A DNA stretch of 64,000 nt from Anniella stebbinsi (lineage: Eukaryota; Chordata; Lepidosauria; Squamata; Anniellidae). Position 1 is the stretch's first letter, and every line of letters starts with the position of its first letter. The notes below the pieces were generated by a model that did no database searches, was not told where the DNA came from, and saw nothing but the letters and a program-made list of their open reading frames with translations. Positions 24,415-34,530 of this stretch are shown piece after piece. A program made the position numbers and the translations under genes. The DNA lies in the NCBI GenBank assembly GCA_029215795.1, contig JARDYH010000002.1:297755973-297819972 (forward strand). Direction: 5' to 3'.

Positions 24415-24705
24415 AGAAGTCATTGTGGGTGAATTTCCACATGGTGTTTGTTGTTGCAGCAGCTGCTGTCATTTTGAATATTCAAGGTGTGGCGGGGGTG
24501 CATTGTAGCTTATTTTTTATGTACAAACCCTGCAAGGAAAGGTTGTTGAGGAGGTTGACAAGCACAGAGATTGTAGTTGGGTTCTTAATCAATTTACCTT
24601 GTCCCAGTTTGGACAAGCTATGTTGCGGCCCCCACCGTGGCTCAAATCTTTAAAATGGTAGCACCCACTACAATGAGAAACTCCACAGGGAAATTCACCC
24701 ATGGT
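24415..24705. mobile_element. Possible MITE with GGGTGAATTTCC ends
   Basis: GTGGGTGAATTTCCACATGG near 24424 and GGGAAATTCACCCATGG near 24688 are inverted copies. No clean target duplication was found, so this is tentative. Confidence 0.35.
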
Positions 24706-24879
24706 GAATTCTCTTTATATGCAAACCTGCTCTTACAATCTTTCTTCTCTATGTTAAATGACAACTACAATGATAAGAACCATATTAATATTCAAGGGAA
24801 GCATTGAAATAACTTATATTTGAATATTTACAAAAGCCTTCATTGGATGCAGAGTACTGACAACCATTTCCTCTACAAA

Positions 24880-25385
24880 TAGGGATGTTGTGCATGCCCA
24901 ACTGGGTCCGGGAGTCCAACGGATTCCCCCTCGTCTGCCCCGTTGGACCCAGTCAGGCCCCCACGGCATGTACAAAGATGCATGGGCCGAGCACCCGCAT
25001 GGCCCGATGACTGCCCAGCAGTCACCTGCCCCCATCTGGAGCCTCCATTCTGCATGACAATGGAGGCTCTGGAAATTACTTAATTCCCCCTGCTACATAA
25101 ATGGTGACTGTAAAGGCCCCATTTACACAAGAGTAAAGGTTCAAACGCTCCATTCACACCTTTGCTCTTGTGTAAATAGAGGCTTTATAGCTGTCATTTA
25201 CGCAACTGGGGAATTATGTAATTTCCAGAGCTTCAATGAAAGCTTTGGATGGGGTGGACTGCTGCCAGATGCTTACTGGATGTTCGGTGAGCCGCCAAAG
25301 GAGCTTGCGCAGCACGCAAGTGGGGATGAACGGTGGTAGGGCAAGTACCCCATGGGCTGGACCTGGGTGAGTTTGCCTATTCCTA
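24880..25385 (+). mobile_element. Non-autonomous hAT-type element with TAGGGATG end
   Basis: The left end is TAGGGATGTTGTGCATGCCC and the right end is GCCTATTCCTA. Flanks are TCTACAAA (24872-24879) and ACTACAAA (25386-25393), matching at 7 of 8 positions. The interior holds a 170-bp inverted repeat (25067-25236) whose arms start GGCTCTGGAAATTACTTAAT and end ATTATGTAATTTCCAGAGCT. No coding capacity. The end sequence relates it to the GC-rich family, although the body is different. Confidence 0.72.
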
Positions 25386-25393
25386 ACTACAAA

Positions 25394-26280
25394 CAATAGG
25401 CATCTCAAAGAAGTGGAAATGATGGCACCTAATCCTGCAGTGTCCAACAAAGGAAAACAACAACAACAACATAAGGGTGCCATAAGTCAAAAATAGGTAA
25501 ATATAACTTCTTCTTTGGGGGAAAATGTAGATAAAATTTTAAAAATGAAATCATTTTTAAATAATGTGTCATTTAGTGATAGAAATGTGCTTTGGCAACT
25601 GAGAACACTGACACAACAGATTGCAGTTTGTAAGAACCACATCCCTGAAAACATACATATGTATTCATTCACGCACACCTAACAAAAGCTTGAGATATTG
25701 TCCTGCTCTTTCTTAGATGTACTCCATAAATATGCAGTTTAGTGAAAATGTTGAAGGAGAGTAATTAAACATCCTGTCTCTAAGCAGAAAGATTGGATAA
25801 ACTCACATCATCTCACACCAGATAAAACCAAAGGTGACAGAGGAGAGAGAAACTGGAGCCAGAATTTGAGGCGTTGATTCATCAGGAGATGCAATTCTAC
25901 AGTTAATGACATGAAGCATATGGCTGTTTCCTACAAAATATATATGAATCAAGCAGAATGTATTTTCCCTGGAGTTGCCCAGTAACAGATACAAGTATAA
26001 TGGCAACAAAAAAAGGGGGGATTGCTAGATATCATAAATAAAAGCATACACTTATAATCAAGGTTTGTTAGCACAGGGGAACGTATTGCGGCAAATATTT
26101 GAAACATTCAAACACTCAGACTTTGGTTGTAATATAAGCTTGTTAAAATTTTACTCTGTGTTCATGGCTCCTGGTGGCAGACCAGCACACAGACGCCCCT
26201 GTTCTTCAGTCTATTCAGAAAGTGGCTGCTCTGTTGTGCTTCCTGATTGTTTCTGTGTCCCTGACTCAAAATTCTGGATT
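25394..26280. other. Unassigned interval
   Basis: A short CAA repeat lies at 25459-25471. No gene recognised. Confidence 0.35.
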
Positions 26281-26432
26281 TTGTCAGTGAGGGTGACCAT
26301 ATGTCACGAAAAACCAGGACATGTCAGGATTTTTGGTAACACATCCAAGAAGGGGGGAAATTATGAAATTTGAAGGAAAATCCAGATTTTTCTCATCCTC
26401 CCCCCCACCCAAAGGGCAGCTCTACTTTATAG

Positions 26433-28262
26433 TAGGGATGTGCACTGGATCGGACCCGATCCACGATCCGAGTCCGGTCCAGTGGGAAATCGGATAAATT
26501 ATCCGATTTCCGATCCCGCAGCTGGATCGGCCGATCCAATCCGAACCGGTCCGAAAAAGCTCCGAACCGGTTCGGCGGATCGGCGGATCGGCGGGCGCCC
26601 ACTGGCGCCCACCGCCGCTTCCATTGGCGGGCGCCAGCGGGCGCCCGCCGATGAAAGTGGACAGCGGGGGGGGGGAGGAGGGGGGCACTTACCTTCTCGG
26701 CCCGGTGGCTCCCGTCCGGCGCCGGCGCCTACTACTACTAGCAGGCTCCGCGGCCTGCTCTAGGGTGGCGCGCCGGGTGATGTCATCACCCGGCGCGCTA
26801 CTCTAGAGCAGGCCGCGGAGCCTGCTGGTAGTAGTAGGCGCCGGCGCCGGACGGGAGCCGCCGGGCCGGAAAGGTAAGGAGGGGGTGCGTGGAGGGGAGG
26901 AGGGGGCGCGCGGAGGGGGGAGGGGGGCCCTTACCTTTCCGGCCCGGCGGCTCCCGTCCGGCGCCGGCGCCTACTATTCCCAGCAGGCTCCGCGGCCTGC
27001 TCTAGGATGGCGCGCCGGGTGATGTCATCACCCGGCGCGCTACTCTAGAGCAGGCCGCGGAGCCTGCTGGAAGTAGTAGGCGCCGGCGCCGGACGGGAGC
27101 CGCCGGGCCGGAAAGGTAAGGAGGGGGTGCGTGGAGGGGAGGAGGGGGCGCGCGGAGGGGGGAGGGGGGCCCTTACCTTTCCGGCCCGGCGGCTCCCGTC
27201 CGGCGCCGGCGCCTACTATTCCCAGCAGGCTCCGCGGCCTGCTCTAGGATGGCGCGCCGGGTGATGTCATCACCCGGCGCGCTACTCTAGAGCAGGCCGC
27301 GGAGCCTGCTGGAAGTAGTAGGCGCCGGCGCCGGACGGGAGCCGCCGGGCCGGAAAGGTAAGGAGGGGGTGCGTGGAGGGGAGGAGGGGGCGCGCGGAGG
27401 GGGGAGGGGGGCCCTTACCTTTCCGGCCCGGCGGCTCCCGTCCGGCGCCGGCGCCTACTATTCCCAGCAGGCTCCGCGGCCTGCTCTAGGATGGCGCGCC
27501 GGGTGATGTCATCACCCGGCGCACTACTCTAGAGCAGGCCGCGGAGCCTGCTGGAAGTAGTAGGCGCCGGCGCCGGACGGGAGCCGCCGGGCCGGAAAGG
27601 TAAGGAGGGGGTGCGTGGAGGGGAGGAGGGGGCGCGCGGAGGGGGGAGGGGGGAGGAGGGGGCGCGCGGAGGGGGGAGGGGGGCCCTTACCTGCCCGGCC
27701 CGGCGGCTCCCGTCCGGCGCCGGCGCCTACTACTACCAGCAGGCTCCGCGGCCTGCTCCAGGGTGGCGCGCCGGGTGATGTCATCACCCGGCGCGCTACT
27801 CGAGAGTAGGCCGCGGAGCCCGCTGGTAGTAGCCGCCGGCGCCGGACGTGCCGAGAAGGTAAGTGGCGGGGAAGGGGGCTTACCCCCCCCCCGGAGCCGT
27901 CCGCTTCTATCCGCTGGCGCCCGCGGGCGCCAGCGGATGGAAGCAGGCGGCCCCAGGGGGGGTAGGGAGCGCGGGGGAGGGGGTTTACCTGCCGGGGCCG
28001 TCCACAGCGGACGGCCCCGGGGGGGGAGGGAGTTAGGCCCCCCCTTACCCACCCGCCGCCATTTTTTCCTCATAGACTTGCATTGCAATGCAAGTCTATG
28101 GGGAAAAAAATGGCGGCCGATCCAAAAATTTCCGATTTTTGGATCGGGATCGGACTCGATCCGGTCCGGGGGGCCTCCGATTTTGTCCGAACCGGTCCGG
28201 GACAAAATTGGAGGTCCCGATCCGGGTCCCGATCCGATCCGGGGGGTCCGTGCACACCCCTA
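26433..28262 (+). mobile_element. Non-autonomous hAT-type DNA transposon, GC-rich family (copy 3) with amplified core
   Basis: Ends TAGGGATGTGCACTGGATCG and GTCCGTGCACACCCCTA are flanked by a perfect 8-bp duplication CTTTATAG (26425-26432 and 28263-28270). The left arm is GATCCGA-rich. The centre (26688-27863) is a five-copy hairpin array. The right arm holds three further hairpins: about 27890-27965, 27988-28021 and 28062-28110 (ATAGACTTGCATTGCAATGC and its complement). GC and CpG content are far above the surroundings. No transposase; long open frames on both strands are composition artefacts. Confidence 0.92.
26688..27863. repeat. Five-copy 242-bp tandem array of about 190-bp hairpins
   Basis: Each unit is a near-perfect palindrome that begins CTTACC and ends GGTAAG: 26688-26878, 26930-27120, 27172-27362, 27414-27604 and 27686-27863. 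Spacers of about 50 bp are G-rich and purine-rich. The core TGATGTCATCA sits at the symmetry centre (starting near 26778, 27020, 27262, 27504, 27776), giving exact 242-bp steps and then 272 bp. The extra 30 bp in the last step is a tandem duplication in the G-rich spacer (about 27630-27690). Copies 2-4 are almost identical, so the expansion is recent. Confidence 0.93.
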
Positions 28263-28304
28263 CTTTATAGTCAATGGGAATTAACAAAAATGCTTACAGC
28301 TCCG

Positions 28305-28720
28305 TCATTTTTAAAGATAAAGGGATGAAACTTGGCAACATGATAGCCCTTAGGTAGGGTTTTAGCCATGCCAAATTTGAAGTAGATCCATTCATCCATT
28401 AATTTTTAGGAATTTAAAAAAAATGAGTTTTTTTTAATTTTTTTTTTAAAAAATGTCATTTTTAAAGATAAAGACATGAAACTTGGTACTTTGGTAGCTC
28501 CTATATAGGGCTTTAATTATGCCATCTTTGAAGCAGATCCGTTCATCTATTGATTTTTAGGATTTTAAAAAAATTGGGATATATATATATATTTAAAAAA
28601 TCATTTTTAAAGATAAGGAGATGAAACTTGGCATCATTATAGATCTTAAATAGGGCTTTAGCCATGCCAAGTTTCAAGCAGTTCTGTTCATCTGTTGATT
28701 TTTTAGCAAGTTTCAAAACA
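28305..28720. repeat. Three tandem units of about 148 bp
   Basis: Units begin with CATTTTTAAAGATAARGRNATGAAACTTGG at about 28305, 28454 and 28602 and continue with TAGGGCTTTAGCCATGCC and GTTCATCTATTGATTTTTAG. They diverge by roughly 10-20 percent. They lie in the TGACCATAT-ended host element beside the nested insertion. Confidence 0.82.
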
Positions 28721-29219
28721 AAATTGAACTTTAAAACTAAAAGAAAAAAGCAGCAGCTTGCAGTAGAGTGAGGATACAATCAGAAAATATATTTGAGGGA
28801 AGGGGAGAATGTATCACACAGAGTATAGCAAAAGCTACAAAAGTAGGAGTGAGTGAAGTTATTTTCAGATACATTGGATGTCTCACTTGTTATTTCAGTG
28901 ATTTTAACATTAAGATGTTATGTAGAACAGATTTGTCTTAATTGTGTGCTGTAAAATCAGACATGTGACCAAGGCTATGTTCAGGTAGGCACATCCCCTT
29001 GGTGCTGGACACATCCCTGGGGGGGCGGACATGTTGGTGGGAATGCCCACTTGGGGGCCGACCATATTGTCCCCCTTTTTGGTTTCCAAAATATGGTCAC
29101 CCTACTGTCAGTTCCTTAATGAGAGGAATTCCCATTGGAGGAACTTGACTTTCCATAGCAGCCTACACATTATTAGCAAAGCTACAACTACTACAGAACT
29201 GGTAATGGGGAGAGAGTCA

Positions 29220-29646
29220 GAGCCTATCCACATTGCCCTTAAAACGACTTATATTCTGTTTAAAAATGTGGTTTTAAAGTCATTTCATTACGTGGTAGGA
29301 CACACTGAGCAGTACTTACGTTTCACAGTGACTGCTTCCTCCATTCTCAGTGTTCACTGGTGTATTACAGGGTTAATTCCTTGACTCTTCTTTAGTTTTT
29401 GTTTTGCAGGCTGCTTGACCCGCCCACTTCTGTCTCTGTAACTCAAGCAGCCTGCAAAACAAAAACTAAGGAAGAAGAGTCAATAAATTAACCCTGTAAT
29501 ACACCAGTGAACACTTTGAGGATGGAGGAAGCAGTCACTATGAAACATAAGTACTGCTCAGTGTGTCTTACTATGTAATGAAACAACTTAAAAAACATGT
29601 TTTAAAACAGAATATAAGTTGTTTTAAGGGCAATGTGGATAGGCTC
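29220..29646. mobile_element. 427-bp near-perfect palindromic MITE (GAGCCTATC ends)
   Basis: The ends GAGCCTATCCACATTGCCC and GGGCAATGTGGATAGGCTC are exact inverses. Pairing continues inward through TACAGGGTTAATT and AACAAAAACTAA to a short loop near 29410-29455 (GACCCGCCCACTTCTGTCTC). Arms are about 190 bp. Flanking triplets TCA and AGA do not match; the right flank runs straight into a GA microsatellite. Same end motif as the elements at 31829, 53335 and 59424. Confidence 0.82.
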
Positions 29647-29668
29647 AGAGAGAGAGAGAGAGAGAGAG
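29647..29668. repeat. (AG)n microsatellite
   Basis: Eleven AG units abutting the palindromic MITE. Confidence 0.9.
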
Positions 29669-29789
29669 CACAAGGAAGAAACAATATTTCCATTTTTAAT
29701 TTGGTCACAGAAATAACCAATTCTAGGGCTGATGTGTTCCTCAACACCATTCTTACTAGAAGCTCTCCCAAACAAAATAGATGCATATT

Positions 29790-30031
29790 TAATTCAGTAT
29801 TTTTGTAGATGAGCATGCTGCTGGTTTCCAGAGAGCTCCTCTATTGTTCAAGCATTGGTACAGCAGTGCTTTAAGGGGTGTTGTTGAGCAAGGCTGTTCT
29901 AGATTAGCCACAAGCAACATCCAGACACTCTTGCTCAACAACACCCATTAAAGTGCTGCTTTACAAATGTGGGCTCAATAGAGAAGCTCTCTAGAAACCA
30001 CCAACGTACCCATCCACTTAAGTACTGAATG
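29790..30031. repeat. 240-bp inverted repeat, possible MITE
   Basis: Left arm ATTCAGTATTTTTGTAGATG then TGGTTTCCAGAGAGCTCC is mirrored on the right by AGCTCTCTAGAAACCA then ACCCATCCACTTAAGTACTG. Inner words GGTGTTGTTGAGCAAGGCTG and TTGCTCAACAACACCC pair as well. End boundaries and duplications are not clear. Confidence 0.7.
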
Positions 30032-31289
30032 AAATCTGGATCCAGATTCCTATTCTTTACCAAAAATTAAAGAGTCAAGATTATTTGGCTAGGATTCATC
30101 TCCCTGCGGAGGCTAGCAAGAAAGCAAGGGAGAGAGATGCAGCGGCAAAGGGATGGCAGCTGTTGCCTCTGGTTTCTTCTTTAAGGTGGAGGATCTGCCA
30201 GTATCAAAAGCAGCAGTACCTCGTGATTGGACCCAACAAGTCCAAGCCCCATTGCCACCCACAGGAATAGGGCAAGAGAGCATGGAGATAGCTGCTCCTC
30301 TTCCTTCCTGCTGTTGCTGCTCATCCACCTCAGGTGCTATCACTGGTCACCCAACTCTGCCACTCATGCATCTTCCTGATCTGGGTGGCAGTGAGGATTT
30401 GACCCAGAGAGTGTCAGGGGGAGGTTGAGACTACTTTCTGAAAGATTTGGCTGCTTGAGGGAAAGGAGTAAGTGAGCAAGCAGATATAAGAAAAGGAGTA
30501 GGTGAGCAAGCAGATGAGCAAACTAGAGGGATTAAGCTTGAATTCAGTATCTAAGCACAAAGTCACTTTATTTGTACGTTGGTTCAGGAATGGCCATCTT
30601 TCAGTTTTATAGTGTCCCAGTCACCACTTTTTAGTGTCTGTTTTTGTATTCATATTTTAACTATTTGATTATTTTTTTTGTAAAAGATAAGGATCACATC
30701 TGATCCTGACACATGCTAGTTGTGATAAGAAATTTAATATAACTGAACGGCATGGTAGTTCTGCAAAAATAAATAATTAATTCACCCCAGAAGAAAAATA
30801 CATGCTCACATAAAATATAGTGATATTTAAGTATGAAATTAAAATTATTTCCCACATGATGCACGTTGAATTAGTGTTGGTTTGGGTCAAAGAATTAATC
30901 TATGAAAAGATTTCAAGACAGATTAGTAAATATATAAACATTATTTCTTCATATTAAGAATGGAACTACAGCTCTTCTTAGGTGACAACAATAAATAAAT
31001 GCTAGAAATCACAGAATGACCTTTAGAAGAATTTCTTCACCAATAGATCATTATTTGTTCTCCGTAAAGTATATCTCAAAATTAAAGGCATTTATAATCT
31101 ACTCACATATCAATACTTTCCCAATTTCCTGGACATGTCATCAACTGAAGATGCTTTTTATCCTGACATTTCAGTTCTATTTATATCTCAGAAAACACTG
31201 ATAGCTTAAGATAGTCATTAGTTAAGATAAAACTGCAGTATATAACAATATTTGGTTCTGTTTGTTGTAATGGAATGTCTCCTACACTA
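30032..31289. other. Unassigned interval
   Basis: A GC-richer stretch at 30080-30440 has open frames on both strands without recognisable domains. The sequence 30684-30738 is similar to 32395-32450, a dispersed repeat I cannot name. Confidence 0.35.
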
Positions 31290-31370
31290 CTGCTTTATAA
31301 TGGTTTATAACAGTTTTAAACCATTATAAACCATGTAAAAGTGTTATATCCTGCTTGGTGTAGATCGGTC
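31275..31370. mobile_element. Degraded MITE related to the GAGCCTATC family
   Basis: CTACACTACTGCTTTATAAT at the left and CTGCTTGGTGTAGATCGGTC at the right, with the palindromic TTATAACAGTTTTAAACC centre, resemble the copies at 31829 and 53335. Ends are eroded. Confidence 0.5.
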
Positions 31371-31825
31371 CTTGGCCGTGTGTTATCGGCAGTTTTTAAA
31401 CAAAGAAATAACAGCAGACTTGAATTTTTTTGTAAGGCAATAGTTCAATTCCCAAACAAACACACACAGACAAATTTCCAAACAAATTCCCAATTCCCAA
31501 TCAAACACAGAAATGAGACACAGGTAATACTACAAGGTAACAGTGGGTGGGGATGAGGAGTTGGTTGCCATTAAATACTGTTACATCATGGAAACAGATT
31601 ATTATTGTTTTACATTTCCTCTATGGTTTCCTTCCTTCAGTCCTTTAGCCAGTTGTAACAATTCAGACTAATGGACCATTCCTGCGCCCCAATGAGCCAT
31701 CGCTTTTTCTGAATCACTGGGCCTTTTCCAGGCACATATTCAGTGCTATTGAACTGTTCAACGTTCAATTGAATCACTGGGCCTTTTGAGGATGGGGACA
31801 AAGTGAAACAATGCTAGTCCAAGAG
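31371..31825. other. Unassigned interval with a small internal duplication
   Basis: TGAATCACTGGGCCTTTT occurs twice, at about 31710 and 31769. No gene recognised. Confidence 0.4.
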
Positions 31826-31828
31826 ATA

Positions 31829-31969
31829 GAGCCTATCTACATTACTGCTTTAAAACGGTTTAAAACAGTTTATAACAGTAGTGACAACTATTAGGGCCCA
31901 GGACACACTCCATATACAGTTTTCAAAACGTTTTCAAAGTGTTGTATCCTGCTTGGTGTAGATAGGCTC
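31829..31969. mobile_element. 141-bp MITE, GAGCCTATCTACA ends, ATA duplication
   Basis: Ends GAGCCTATCTACATTACTGC and TGGTGTAGATAGGCTC are inverted; ATA triplets flank them (31826-31828, 31970-31972). The centre contains TTTTCAAAACGTTTTCAAAG. The copy at 53335 is related, in the other orientation. Confidence 0.75.
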
Positions 31970-32029
31970 ATAATGATGTCTGAGGCAGAAAAGAAACCTC
32001 CCCACCCCCGCTGCCAAAACCAAGACAAT

Positions 32030-32254
32030 GGCTGATTCGGATGACACAATAAGCAACTGGGGGGGAGGAAACAATCGTCAGTTGTACTGACTATCATGTT
32101 GTCTGAATGCTGCCATAGTCAACTCAGCACTGATCCTAATCCACACCACAGTTGATTATTTATTACCATGTTGTGTGGGGAGTACCCCCTAGATGAACAA
32201 CTATAAAGTTGATTATTACCCCACCATTGACTATCGTGTCGTCCGAATTCAGCC
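32030..32254. mobile_element. 225-bp MITE, GGCTGATTCGGATGACAC ends
   Basis: Left GGCTGATTCGGATGACAC and right GTGTCGTCCGAATTCAGCC are inverted. AAT triplets flank (32027-32029, 32255-32257). Interior words ACTATCATGTTGTCTGAATG and GTTGATTATTTATTACC relate it to the element at 35871. A 3-bp duplication fits PIF/Harbinger-type elements, but the assignment is not proven. Confidence 0.65.
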
Positions 32255-32257
32255 AAT

Positions 32258-33510
32258 GTTTTGCTGCATTGTTCAGATAATAATTCCCAACTTCATCTAA
32301 CCTCCTCCCCTCACCGCTACTACCATACATACACAATGCCTCCTGAATAAGGTTGCTTCAGCCTGCTGCAAGGCACGTCCAGCCCTGGAAAAAGGCCCGA
32401 AGGATCACATCCGGTTCTGACAAATACTGGTTCTGACAAGAAATGCAATAGTACAACCATAGATATATTTACTTGGGAGGAACTCAATGGTACACAATTG
32501 TGCACAGGGTTATTCTGTGAAGTCAGGACCCAGCACACAAATGTGTCTTTGTACTGTTTCATTAAATTCCCCACAACAGATTTTAAAAAAGCAGGTCTTT
32601 ATCTGCAGTTTGTGAAACTATGTAACATTATGGGAACATTTTAAAGTGGAAATGAAGCAACACAATCTTTTTGCTCATCAGATAATATATAGTTGTTTCT
32701 TTGGAAGAATTAAGGAGAAGGTAGCTTCCACTAGCACTAATGATTTGTGTTGGCAGGAAAACAGGACAAAGCAATTGGAGTTGACATCAAATTAGCATTT
32801 GGTGTTAACCACTGGGGAGTGGAAGGGTGGGGGAAGAGCAGTGTTTATTAGTCTCCAACTGAAAAGCTCATCTTGTGGCCTGGATTGCATTATTTATTTG
32901 CTTAAGCCAAACAGACCCTTCATCAGCTTCTGTCTTTCCTTATGTTCCTATTTCCCTGCAAATATATGGTAATCAAGGTCTTTTTAACAGATGTTCCTCC
33001 AGACTCATTAACATCTGAGCTTCATTGTTTATGTTACCCAGCAAAAGCTAGTTTATTATAGAAAACAAGCTCAAAATAACCAAAAAGCATGAAGGGCTTG
33101 TACCATTAACACTGAAATCTAGTTATGTACATTGCATGCATATTTCACTCAGCTTGCACACTCTCTTGAGTGAAAAGAGGAGTCCCTGAATATCTCCAGC
33201 AAAGGGGATCATTTGTTCCTATGTGGCTTCAGGCAAAAGTGGATAAATATTTGCAAGTGATCCAAATAGACACCTCCTGCTTATTGACAAATAACTCAAC
33301 AGCGCACAAAGCACTTTTGATCACAGTTGCCAGAGGAAGAGTTCTTTAAATGAGCTTTTGGAAAGGGAGGGAAACACAGTACATACAGCCATCTTTGATA
33401 TTTATCAAAAGGAGGCATTGGTACATCTCAACCATTTTAACCAATCCACTAAGAATAAAGTACAGTTCCTAGCCATTCAATATTGTTTCCTTCCTACTGA
33501 GATGATAAGA
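32258..33510. other. Unassigned interval
   Basis: Holds the second copy of the unnamed dispersed repeat at 32395-32450. No gene recognised. Confidence 0.35.
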
Positions 33511-33516
33511 GCAGTC

Positions 33517-33665
33517 AGCTGGACCAGACCAAGGATCCATCTAATCTAGCATCCTGTTTCCAACAGTGGTCAGCTAAAGATTTCTGGGAAGATTATAAGC
33601 AGAACATGAAAACAGCCCTCCCCTGTTGTATGTCACCCAACAACTGATGTTCGGAGATATGTGGG
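33517..33665 (-). mobile_element. CR1-clade LINE 3' UTR fragment, antisense
   Basis: GGACCAGACCAAGGATCCAT, AGCATCCTGTTTCCAACAGT and GGTCAGC are the antisense 3' region of the CR1-type element also present at 33812 and 23190. Confidence 0.6.
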
Positions 33666-33811
33666 TTCTGATCATGTTTAACCCTGACTTTTTGTGTTAT
33701 AGGAGAAAGAAATTCTCTCTTCACTAAACTTTACATAATTTTATAATTAGCATCTCCTCACAAAGGCGACACCAACCCTTTGATCATTTGTCTGTACCAT
33801 TTCCAACTATA

Positions 33812-34530
33812 AAACATAAGAAGAGCCAAGCTGAATTAGACCAAGGGTCCATCTAGTCCAGCATTCTGTTCATACAGTGGCCAACCAGCTGCCCACAGGA
33901 AACCCACAAGCAGGACATGGGTGCAAGAGCACCCTCCCGCCAGCAACTAGTGGTGTACAAAGACATACTGCCTCTGATACTGTAAGTAGTAGGCTGACCA
34001 CATAAAATCCAGGTCAGGGCTCATGTAACTTTTACAATTGTAGAGAAAAGGGAATTTCAGCCAGTGTCATTTGTATGCAATTAGTTCCTGGTGATATTCC
34101 CTCTTCATCACAACAGTTAAAGGTGCATGCACTATACTAGAGTGACCATATACAAAAGAAGGCAGGGCCCCTGCACCTTTAACTGTTGTGATGAAGAGGG
34201 AATTTCACCAGGAACTAATGGCATACAAATGACACTGGCTGAAATTCCCTTTTCTCTACAACTGTTAAAGTTACATGAGCCCTGACCTGGATTTTATCTG
34301 GTCACCCTAGTAAGTAGCATATTGTTATTAGGATTAGTTGCTATTGATAGCTTTCTCTTCCATGAATTTATCTAACCCCTTTTAAAGCCATCCAAGTTGG
34401 CCATCACTACATTGCAAATTCCATAATTTAACTATTCGTATTCCATAATTTACATTTATAAATTTGGGTAGCAAATTCCATAATTTAACTATGCAGTCTT
34501 TATCCTATATCCTATATCCTACATCCTACC
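33812..34530 (-). mobile_element. CR1-clade LINE fragment, antisense, split by a 320-bp palindrome
   Basis: The 5' half (33812-33989) has ATTAGACCAAGGGTCCATCT, AGTGGCCAACCAGCTGCC and GAAACCCACAAGCAGGACAT. The other half (34318-34530) reads TTCCATGAATTTATCTAACC and AAAGCCATCCAAGTTGGCCA, whose complement encodes MANLDGFKRGLDKFMEE, matching a CR1-type ORF2 C-terminal end. The second half ends in a degenerate ATATCCTAT repeat. Confidence 0.65.
33990..34309 (+). mobile_element. 320-bp palindromic hAT-like MITE (copy B), inserted in CR1
   Basis: Ends TAGGCTGACCACATAAAATC and TATCTGGTCACCCTA with a perfect 8-bp duplication GTAAGTAG (33982-33989, 34310-34317). Both arms carry TTGTAGAGAAAAGGGAATTT, AGTGTCATTTGTATGCAATT, and TCATCACAACAGTTAAAGG, in opposite orientation. 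The asymmetric centre holds TAGAGTGACCATATACAAAA, itself a copy of the element end. Confidence 0.9.

Larger units (their letters stand above)
26289..29104 (+). mobile_element. TGACCATAT-ended hAT-like element, host of a nested insertion
   Basis: The left end (G)AGGGTGACCATATGTCACG and the right end AAAATATGGTCACCCTA are inverted repeats. Flanks TTGTCAGT (26281-26288) and CTGTCAGT (29105-29112) match at 7 of 8. The end sequence is shared with the 320-bp palindromes. Without the nested GC-rich hAT element (26433-28262 plus its 8-bp duplication) the host is about 1 kb. The non-nested interior includes a three-unit tandem tract (28305-28720) and a MITE-like right arm. No transposase. Confidence 0.75.

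Noticed and set aside
26930..27604. Bacterial-style terminators or an origin of replication in the hairpins
   Set aside because: The genome is vertebrate and the hairpins are inside a bounded transposon with an 8-bp duplication.
26393..28328. Frames of 100-173 codons around the hairpin array
   Set aside because: Same reason: composition-driven frames across a non-coding hAT element.
30085..30428. Host exon from plus-strand frame of 91 codons
   Set aside because: No domain, the opposite strand is open too, and no convincing splice context.
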